DNA of 12,668 nucleotides, from the NCBI GenBank assembly GCA_026992215.1, contig JALXAI010000460.1, forward strand, positions 1-12,668, read 5' to 3'. Shown here one piece after another: positions 7,882 to 12,668 of this stretch. The notes below the pieces were generated by a model. The model was given only the letters and a program-made list of their open reading frames with translations, had not been told where the DNA came from and did not search any database. This DNA comes from Desulfobacterales bacterium. GTDB lineage: Bacteria > Desulfobacterota > Syntrophobacteria > B119-G9. The stretch's first letter is position 1. Every line of letters begins with the position of its first letter. A program made the position numbers and the translations under genes.

Positions 7882-9342
7882 CTATTTCTTAATACTCTGC
7901 CGGTACTCTGCAACGGCAAAACTCAGGCGAGCCAGACTCTTATTAAAATCATACAGGGACGACAGGTATTCACCTCTGTTCTCACTATATTTCTCTATGG
8001 CCATAATGATGTCATTTACCGTACCGAGTCCCATGTCGAAGTTCGATATAGCTGTAACAATCCATTTTCTGGCTGCTTTGGAGGCTTTTCCGTAAGTTCG
8101 AACTCCGTCATATGCTTCAAGAACATCCTGGTAATATTTCATAACCTGAAGTGCTATATCGCGTTTGGCAGCTAAAAGGGTATTTGTGAGGCTTTCGTAT
8201 TCCGCCCTCTCCTTGCTGACTTCGGCGGTTCCGATTCCCCAGTCAAGGTGCCAGTTGCCGCCAAGAACCACCCCTATGCTCGAGCTGTGGTATTTGTCAT
8301 CAATGTATGGATCATCCCATTCTTCTCGACCTGGAGCATCGGCAAAATTACCCTTTACAAGCAGAAAAAAGGAGGGATACAAATCTGCCTTCTTCGCGTT
8401 GATCATATATTTCTTTGCAAGAAGACTCTTTTTCAACTGCGAAAATTCGGGACGGTTCGCCAGGGCTTCCTGTATGTACCTCTGCTGGTCTTTTAGAGAA
8501 GGCAGCTTCGCGGGCAATTCTGTTACATCGAGGCGAAAATCTTTATCCGGCGGATAACCGATCAATTTCTTGAGCGCTTCGTAAGTGACCCGGCTTCCCC
8601 TTAGGGCCTTTGATTTAAAATGTTTCGTACCCGCCCTGTACGCTTCAATCCTGTAAAGATCAGTGGTAGTAACGTTGGTCGCCCCCAGTTTCAGCAGTCT
8701 TCTTACCTTACCTTCTATGTCCGAAAAGAAATCGTCACTTTCGTCCGCCGCGTTGCTCCCCATGTTAGCAAGCACCAGAGCATAGTAGAGCTCCTTTACC
8801 TTCAGGATGATCTCTCCCTTTTTCTTGTCAATCTCCGATCTTGCGGCCTCAAGTCCCTCAAGAGCAGCTTTGTACCTGTTTGAGATTTTCCCGAAAGTAA
8901 AGATAGGCTGGGTAATCGTCAATTCCAGTCTCCCGAAAATGTTAACCCCGTGGATCTCATCATTTGGTGTGTCTTCAACTATTTCTCCTATATATTTCCC
9001 ATCCGATGTGACTTTGGTGGGATCAACCTCCACATGAGGTTTTTCGGCATCATTTACCGGTCCAACCACGGCATCGAGATCAAGTTGAGGGAAATATCCT
9101 CCCTTGGCTTGTTTGACTTTTGATTCGGCAGCCTTGATACCGGCTTTCACCGCCGCAAGCTCAGGGCTGTTTTGAAGAGCAAGTTCGATAAGCTGATCTA
9201 AGCTCAAAACTTCCTGCTTCTTAGCCTCCTTCTTTCCACTCGCCGCCAAGGCCGGGAAACTTAAGAAGATAGTAAGTAAAATAACTGAGAGGAACCAAAA
9301 TCCTTTGATTAAAAGTTCTCTAGAAATCCTCACTTTTTCCAT
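7882..9342 (-). CDS. TolC-family outer-membrane efflux protein
   Basis: This is a TolC/OEP-family outer-membrane channel of 486 residues from the preferred ATG at 9342, which follows AGGGGAT at good spacing. An in-frame TTG at 9363 would add seven residues before the signal peptide and is less likely. The signal peptide is clear: a basic n-region, a hydrophobic core FLSVILLTIFLSF and an ALA|AS cleavage site. Two OEP repeats follow. The first begins LSLDQLIELALQNSPELAAV and continues with GYFPQLDLDA. The second begins near IQEALANRPEFSQLKKSLL with DLYPSFFLLVKG, and the C-terminal helix region contains GLGTVNDIIMAIEKYSENRG. Such channels usually pair with an RND or ABC pump and a periplasmic adaptor. 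Here the neighbour is hpnN, and no adaptor gene is present. A role in hopanoid export is inferred from position only. Confidence 0.9.
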   Translation of the reverse strand: MEKVRISRELLIKGFWFLSVILLTIFLSFPALAASGKKEAKKQEVLSLDQLIELALQNSPELAAVKAGIKAAESKVKQAKGGYFPQLDLDAVVGPVNDAEKPHVEVDPTKVTSDGKYIGEIVEDTPNDEIHGVNIFGRLELTITQPIFTFGKISNRYKAALEGLEAARSEIDKKKGEIILKVKELYYALVLANMGSNAADESDDFFSDIEGKVRRLLKLGATNVTTTDLYRIEAYRAGTKHFKSKALRGSRVTYEALKKLIGYPPDKDFRLDVTELPAKLPSLKDQQRYIQEALANRPEFSQLKKSLLAKKYMINAKKADLYPSFFLLVKGNFADAPGREEWDDPYIDDKYHSSSIGVVLGGNWHLDWGIGTAEVSKERAEYESLTNTLLAAKRDIALQVMKYYQDVLEAYDGVRTYGKASKAARKWIVTAISNFDMGLGTVNDIIMAIEKYSENRGEYLSSLYDFNKSLARLSFAVAEYRQSIKK

Positions 9343-9373
9343 ACCATCCCCTATCAGTAGCAAAGCTTTTTGG

Positions 9374-9393
9374 ATTGGTTCACCTTGACCAAT
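9374..9393. promoter_or_regulatory. Inverted repeat (possible operator) before the TolC-family gene
   Basis: ATTGGT and ACCAAT are separated by eight bases, forming a 20-base inverted repeat whose near edge is 31 bases upstream of the ATG at 9342. Size and location suit a dimeric repressor site or a short RNA hairpin in the leader. No regulator gene is in the window, and no strong -10/-35 pair overlaps it, so the role is unproven. Confidence 0.3.
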
Positions 9394-9432
9394 AGCAAGT
9401 TCTTATTCAAAGGGAATTCTTAGAACCTCTTA

Positions 9433-9612
9433 TTATGTCCACTCCACAGGGAAATACCTTAAATATTCCTGCCGTAATAAAGTAAAGATCCCGAAGCATG
9501 AGAAGGATACCAGGGGCTCAAAGGCACACCCTGGAGTTACCGTAAATGCGCGCGCTTTGGGCCGACTCATACTGGTAAAATGCCGCTCTGCCCGGAGTAA
9601 ATCTGCCGTCAT
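9433..9612 (-). CDS. Doubtful 59-residue ORF, possibly part of a repeated intergenic element
   Basis: An ATG frame of 59 codons includes RAFTVTPGCAFEPLVSFS and ends in YFPVEWT. The + strand is also open across 9422-9640 without a start codon, reading HPGVTVNARALG opposite. I see no Shine-Dalgarno, domain, signal peptide or membrane span. The two open strands and a vague resemblance to short hypothetical proteins often called in deltaproteobacterial genomes make me suspect a repeated or structured DNA element rather than a protein gene. That resemblance is an impression from memory, not a search. A CCAGGG/CCCTGG inverted repeat (9510-9515 and 9529-9534) lies inside. It begins 15 bases after the stop of the small cysteine protein and ends 90 bases before the TolC-family gene. 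Confidence 0.25.
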   Translation of the reverse strand: MTADLLRAERHFTSMSRPKARAFTVTPGCAFEPLVSFSCFGIFTLLRQEYLRYFPVEWT

Positions 9613-9627
9613 TCTAAGCTTTCCATA

Positions 9628-9821
9628 TTACTTGTGACATGGCTTGCAGTGCAAATTATTCGCTTCCCAGACATCTTTTTTGAGCTTGCAATAAATCGCG
9701 TCCGGCAACCACCTATTTCCGGATTTCCCTGGTGATCTGAAATCCCACCTTTTTTTGTCTCAGTGTATTCTGTAATTTTTCCTTTCTTTTCCCTATACCT
9801 TGGTTGGTTTAACGGGAACAT
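9628..9821 (-). pseudogene. Small cysteine-containing protein split by a frameshift at an A7 run
   Basis: Two frames appear to make one small protein. The first begins at ATG 9821 (MFPLNQPRYREKKGK) and runs into the A7 run (T7 on the + strand, 9750-9756). A -1 shift there, or one extra A, continues it as RWDFRSPGKSG, then NRWLPDAIYCKLKKDVWEA, then NNLHCKPCHK and a TAA at 9628-9630. The joined product would be 64 residues, with C45, C59 and C62 and a terminal CKPCHK. The composition (Trp, Cys, charged residues) looks like real coding sequence downstream of the shift. Without a shift the first frame continues to 9609 with a less protein-like tail. CxxCH resembles a heme c motif, but there is no signal peptide, so a small zinc-type fold is as likely. 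The ATG has no good ribosome site. It could be a sequencing error, a decayed gene or programmed slippage. Confidence 0.35.
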
Positions 9822-9931
9822 AAAACGATATTTGAGTTTTTCCCAAGAGGCCTTTGATGAGTTGTACCGTACTTCTCCGGCATAATAATTCTATGCATTT
9901 TTTGGCCCGGAGCACCCATGAAGCTGCGCTG

Positions 9932-10687
9932 CTAAATACTAAACTTCCACGAACAGTACCATTCTTCCGGGTGCTCGTCAGGGGGACATCCAATGCACTC
10001 CGTTTTAATTCTGGGGTCTATACTCGTAGCAAACGTGGTATATTCCACTAATCCCGCAGATTTACACGGGTAATCCTCAAGTCCCTTTCGTTTTCTGGCC
10101 GACTGAACCCTGCATTCGTTCATCCTGAATATAAGCGTATTTTCATCGGGCTCTTCGAACGACTGAACGTTAATTCTTGCATATAGCCGAAAGGAAAGAG
10201 CTTGTTTGAGCGCCTCCAAACCGCCTCCTTCTGCGGGGAGTCCAAGAAATTCTTTTATTCTGAGGGCCTCGAAAGGAGAGAACCTTGTCCAACAAGTGTC
10301 GTTACACCTCTTAGCGGTGAACATTCCTTCCTCTTTTTCCACTGCCTGAAACCATATTCCATCATTGGCAAGCCAGTTAACACCGATGGCGTTAATCAAG
10401 TTAACCAATTCTTCCCTGGATTTGTTTTTCAGGGCAAGAGGAATACCGCTGTCGTCAATTTCGAAACCCAGTATTTTTGAAAGCCTTTTCATCTGAATCA
10501 TGAAATCAAGGCTCCATACTTTGTTTTCAATCTCCAGCGCCTTTTGGAGCCCCAGCTGATGTTCAGTTTCCTTGAACCAAAATCCGTAGTGAACCAGTAT
10601 TCGTCTTAAACCATCGATCACAAAACTGACAAGTTCATCATGAGACAAATCATCAACACTGCCGGCATGAATTCGATTCCCACTCAT
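9932..10687 (-). CDS. DUF6125-family protein with internal duplication and cysteine-rich tail
   Basis: This 251-residue soluble protein resembles the DUF6125 group, related to the L-2-amino-thiazoline-4-carboxylate hydrolase-like fold; its function is unknown. The N-terminal half is a tandem repeat: residues about 14-75 and 89-150 share the pattern ELV..I....., then GxWF..xE...G...A, then W, then RL/RI K..LG. The C-terminal half (about 160-251) looks like a separate domain with NECRVQSARKRKGL (C192), YPC (C208), the family-typical ECIGCPPDEHPEEWYCSWKF (C231, C234, C245) and DPRIKTE. C128 and C132 in repeat two are also candidates. The cysteines suggest metal binding, which is inference. No signal peptide or membrane span is seen. 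The ATG has a strong GGAG seven bases upstream, and a promoter candidate lies about 50-80 bases upstream, so it is probably transcribed on its own. Confidence 0.75.
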   Translation of the reverse strand: MSGNRIHAGSVDDLSHDELVSFVIDGLRRILVHYGFWFKETEHQLGLQKALEIENKVWSLDFMIQMKRLSKILGFEIDDSGIPLALKNKSREELVNLINAIGVNWLANDGIWFQAVEKEEGMFTAKRCNDTCWTRFSPFEALRIKEFLGLPAEGGGLEALKQALSFRLYARINVQSFEEPDENTLIFRMNECRVQSARKRKGLEDYPCKSAGLVEYTTFATSIDPRIKTECIGCPPDEHPEEWYCSWKFSI

Positions 10688-10738
10688 ATTCTGCTCCTTT
10701 TTTCCTGGTAACGGTTCTGTTCAGAAACAATGCTATTT

Positions 10739-10767
10739 TATTTACACACTTGCTTGCGAATATACAA
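10739..10767 (-). promoter_or_regulatory. Candidate sigma-70 promoter for the DUF6125 gene
   Basis: On the minus strand TTGTAT (10767-10762) and TAAATA (10744-10739) are separated by 17 bases, in an AT-rich stretch that also contains TTGACT four bases upstream of the -35 candidate. Neither box is a perfect match. The position, about 50 bases before an ATG with a good ribosome site, supports it. Confidence 0.4.
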
Positions 10768-10814
10768 GTCAAAACCCAAAAAATTGCGCATTTGTAATGA
10801 TCTTCACCGTGCAT

Positions 10815-10845
10815 CAATCCAGGTGTTTGATAGAAGCCCTGATTG
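10815..10845. other. Imperfect hairpin between the GT9 and DUF6125 genes
   Basis: CAATCAGG and CCTGGATTG (minus-strand sense) pair as an eight-base stem with one bulged G and a 14-base loop. It lies downstream of the glycosyltransferase gene, where a terminator is expected, but no U-run follows at once. A run of T (ATTTTTTGGG sense) appears only about 40 bases later. It may be an RNA structure or chance. Confidence 0.2.
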
Positions 10846-10846
10846 G

Positions 10847-10927
10847 TTACTTTGAGGAATCACTGAAAAAATCCACCCCGAGCAGTGATGGTTCAAATTC
10901 TATCTCAACATCAGCATAGTCGGACAC
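10847..10927 (-). CDS. Possible 26-residue acidic peptide after the GT9 gene
   Basis: A GTG one base after the glycosyltransferase stop opens a 26-codon frame, starting VSDYADVEIEFEPSLLG and ending VDFFSDSSK before TAA. The composition is acidic and protein-like, with a start that would allow re-initiation after the upstream stop. There is no separate ribosome site and no recognised family. It could be a decayed remnant, an alternative C-terminus of the glycosyltransferase reached by frameshift, or chance. Confidence 0.2.
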   Translation of the reverse strand: MSDYADVEIEFEPSLLGVDFFSDSSK

Positions 10928-10928
10928 C

Positions 10929-12059
10929 TCATTGCTTACCAGCGCATTGCTGGTTTAACAGTGTCATCGACGCCTTCAAAACCTCGTCGGGTTTGATTTC
11001 TTTAATGCATCGAGCACCTATCGGGCAAGGAGGTGTTTCTCCGAATTTTGTGCACGGACTACATTGTAAACCCTTGTTGATTACAGTGTGTTTTTTCCCT
11101 TTTGGCGCCCACTTGGCGGCTATTCCCGGGCCGAACAGGGATACAGTGGGTGTGTTACAAACAACTCCCAGATGAAGAATTCCTGAATCAGTGCTGATCA
11201 ACAGGCGACTTTCCTGCAACAATGCAGCAGTTTCGATGAGCGAAAGGAAGCCGCAAAGGTTCAAGAGGTCACCCTCAGCTTCACGCGTTATTCTTTCACA
11301 TATTTTTTGTTCCGATCGTGCTCCAAGGAGAACGGGTTGAAACCCCTGGAGACATAAGCTGTCCGCCACTTTAGCCCAGCTGGAAGATGGCCACTGTCGC
11401 TCTTCTATGCTAGCGCCGGGAAACAAGCACACAAGATTGTTTCTCCCTTTCACAAGGGACACGATTTTAACCTTATCTTCGGGGAGCGGATAAATGTAAG
11501 GAAAATTCCATTCGAAGTGGGCAGGCCACTTATCTATAACAGATTTAAAGAGCCTGAAAAAACTTTCCACTTCGTAATCCTGATGGGAGTAGCGTATGGC
11601 TACCTCATAAACAGAACCTCTCCCCATTGTGTCGAAGCCGACTTTGCACCTGGATCTGATTGCCGAAACCAGCACGGTACTCAACATGTGCGATTGCTCG
11701 GTATCAACTACAAAATCGTACTCATTTCTCAAAAGGTACGCCAGGTGTTCAATCTTCCGATAATCCAGGATTTCGGAAACAAACCGGGAATTCTTAAAGA
11801 TACCGTAATTCCTTTTTTCGCAGAGCAGATCAATTCTGGCGTGCGGGACGATGCCATGAAGAATTTTTAGTGAAGGCAGAAGCAGCGCCGCATCCCCGAT
11901 ACCTCCGGGGCGTACTATTAAGATCTTTTCTATTAAATTCCCTGGAAATTTCTCCCGGGATGTTTTAACCGGCCTTCTTTTTGCGGCCACAGCAATTTTG
12001 AGGAGCGAGGGACCTATAAGGTAATCGATTTTTTTCAGATATATGATTGACCGATTCAC
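10929..12059 (-). CDS. Glycosyltransferase family 9 (heptosyltransferase-like)
   Basis: This enzyme belongs to the ADP-heptose:LPS heptosyltransferase superfamily (GT9), which adds a sugar to lipopolysaccharide core or another surface glycan at the inner face of the inner membrane. Residue numbers here count from an upstream TTG at 12077 (382 residues). The N-terminal donor-domain motif RPGGIGDAALLLPSL is at about 56-70, with the conserved Asp at 62. The C-terminal GT-B half contains LVCLFPGAS, and ISTDSGILHLG followed by PTVSLFGPG. A cysteine group near the end, CSPCTKFGETPPCPIGARC (C339, C342, C351, C357), recurs in some GT9 proteins and could bind a metal. I prefer the GTG at 12059 (376 residues), which overlaps the hepT stop as GTGA; the TTG would overlap hepT by 22 bases. 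The sugar and acceptor cannot be told from sequence. Confidence 0.88.
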   Translation of the reverse strand: MNRSIIYLKKIDYLIGPSLLKIAVAAKRRPVKTSREKFPGNLIEKILIVRPGGIGDAALLLPSLKILHGIVPHARIDLLCEKRNYGIFKNSRFVSEILDYRKIEHLAYLLRNEYDFVVDTEQSHMLSTVLVSAIRSRCKVGFDTMGRGSVYEVAIRYSHQDYEVESFFRLFKSVIDKWPAHFEWNFPYIYPLPEDKVKIVSLVKGRNNLVCLFPGASIEERQWPSSSWAKVADSLCLQGFQPVLLGARSEQKICERITREAEGDLLNLCGFLSLIETAALLQESRLLISTDSGILHLGVVCNTPTVSLFGPGIAAKWAPKGKKHTVINKGLQCSPCTKFGETPPCPIGARCIKEIKPDEVLKASMTLLNQQCAGKQ

Positions 12060-12496
12060 ATTACCGCATTTTTGCAAATGTTTCTCACTTCACGAGTAAA
12101 AGAACTCAAATCATCGAGAGCTGCACCTGTTATTAGCGAATACACTTGGCTGTAGTCAATATCCCAGTACTGGTGCACGAGCAAGTTACGGAATCTGGCC
12201 ATCTTTACAAGATTTTGAGACAGGTCTTGAGTTATAAGTCCTTTCTCACCCAATAACCTGAAACAGCCTGCATAATCTTCTGGAACGCTTTTAAAAATTT
12301 TTGAAACCAGGTGCAAACAGATGTCAATTGCCGCCTCTGTAGCCACTATTAATCTGAAACTGGCTATGTCTTGCATATCCCGATTGTCCAAAAATTCGCT
12401 CAAAGGAACGTTTTTGAATTCGGATAACCTAGTTATCGATGTTTCTATGTCATTTATTTTTTTGTTTACCTTATCTAAGTTTAGGGGTCTTTTCAT
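12056..12496 (-). CDS. hepT: HepT, HEPN-domain toxin ribonuclease
   Basis: This 146-residue all-helical DUF86/HEPN protein is the toxin half of the HepT-MntA toxin-antitoxin system. HEPN toxins are ribonucleases, and in Shewanella HepT is silenced when MntA adds AMP units to a tyrosine. The active-site motif Rx4HxY is intact: RNLLVHQY gives R103, H108 and Y110, and Y110 corresponds to the tyrosine that is modified. Typical neighbouring features such as TEAAIDICLHLVSK (53-66) are present. The ATG lies one base after the stop of the MntA-type gene (TAAtATG), so they form one unit. The stop overlaps the start of the glycosyltransferase gene. With motif and partner both intact where visible, the module looks functional. 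Confidence 0.92.
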   Translation of the reverse strand: MKRPLNLDKVNKKINDIETSITRLSEFKNVPLSEFLDNRDMQDIASFRLIVATEAAIDICLHLVSKIFKSVPEDYAGCFRLLGEKGLITQDLSQNLVKMARFRNLLVHQYWDIDYSQVYSLITGAALDDLSSFTREVRNICKNAVM

Positions 12497-12497
12497 A

Positions 12498-12668
12498 TTA
12501 TGTTTCCAGTATGTAACGGTGCCTTAACGGAGCTATATCGAAGTAAGCACGTGCTGTACTTATGATGTAATCATCGGTTATTTCGGTGTTCGAGCAGCAT
12601 AGGACTTCTCCGCGAATTACGTGAAACCTAAACGATAACGGAGCGTCATTGATTATTTTTACATCCAC
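12498..12668 (-). CDS. mntA: MntA-type nucleotidyltransferase antitoxin (C-terminal part)
   Basis: Only the last 56 residues are in the window; the start lies beyond the right edge. They begin VDVKIINDAPLSFRFHVIRG, which matches the end of the minimal nucleotidyltransferase (MNT) domain, where a conserved Asp follows a beta strand. They end with ARAYFDIAPLRHRYILET, a usual MntA tail. MntA transfers AMP from ATP onto HepT and so neutralises it. The GSxxxxxxxxDxD catalytic motif would be further upstream, outside the window, so intactness cannot be judged. The stop is one base before the hepT ATG. Identity rests mainly on the tail pattern plus the adjacent hepT. Confidence 0.8.
   Translation of the reverse strand: MDVKIINDAPLSFRFHVIRGEVLCCSNTEITDDYIISTARAYFDIAPLRHRYILET

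Noticed and set aside
7732..8175. Long + strand open frame (147 codons) across the hpnN start and the TolC gene end
   Set aside because: It lies opposite two well-supported genes and shows no domain, signal or good ribosome site. It is an antisense shadow, as are the other + strand frames.
9343..9363. TTG at 9363 as start of the TolC-family protein
   Set aside because: The ATG at 9342 has AGGGGAT at proper spacing and gives a standard signal peptide.
9510..9534. CCAGGG/CCCTGG inverted repeat as a terminator
   Set aside because: The 13-base loop and absence of a T-run on either strand argue against a terminator.
9628..9660. Possible c-type heme site (CxxCH in CKPCHK)
   Set aside because: No signal peptide precedes it, there is only one such motif, and the frame is broken, so a cytochrome call is not supported.
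1..12668. CRISPR arrays, tRNA or rRNA genes, transposases, integrases
   Set aside because: I saw no regularly spaced repeats, no tRNA-like or rRNA-like sequence, and no transposase or integrase motifs in any frame.

Overview
The window carries a hopanoid biosynthesis and trafficking locus of a Gram-negative bacterium. It is most likely a member of the Desulfobacterota (the former Deltaproteobacteria) or a close relative. This rests on the pairing of hpn genes with DUF116, DUF6125 and glycosyltransferase-9 proteins, on outer-membrane proteins (TolC family, MlaC family), and on moderate G+C content, about mid to high 40s percent by eye. Every gene I can support lies on the minus strand, so transcription runs from high to low coordinates. 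The taxonomic call is inference.

In transcription order, the right end (12668-10929) holds the tail of an MntA-type nucleotidyltransferase antitoxin, the complete HEPN toxin HepT, and a family-9 glycosyltransferase that overlaps hepT. This looks like a toxin-antitoxin module wedged directly upstream of a cell-surface sugar gene. A promoter-bearing gap follows, then a DUF6125 protein (10687-9932) that contains an internal tandem duplication and a cysteine-rich tail. The next 570 bases (9931-9364) have no confident gene. They hold a small cysteine protein split by a frameshift at an A7 run, a 59-codon frame that is open on both strands and may belong to a repeated element, and an inverted repeat just before the next gene.

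The left two thirds is the hopanoid region. A TolC-like outer-membrane channel (9342-7882) is followed by hpnN (RND transporter) and hpnM (MlaC/Ttg2D-like carrier), which overlap by ATGA. After a 178-base gap with a good sigma-70 promoter comes the tight operon shc (squalene-hopene cyclase), hpnA (sugar epimerase-like), a DUF116 membrane protein, and hpnH (radical SAM adenosylhopane synthase, cut by the window edge).

Read together, Shc cyclises squalene to hopene and HpnH adds 5'-deoxyadenosine to start the extended C35 side chain. HpnA probably acts on side-chain sugars. HpnN and HpnM, perhaps with the TolC-like protein, would move hopanoids from the inner to the outer membrane. The least explained parts are the DUF116 gene inside the biosynthetic operon, the TolC partner beside HpnN, and the 570-base region. 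Squalene-forming genes (hpnC/D/E) and hpnG are not in the window.
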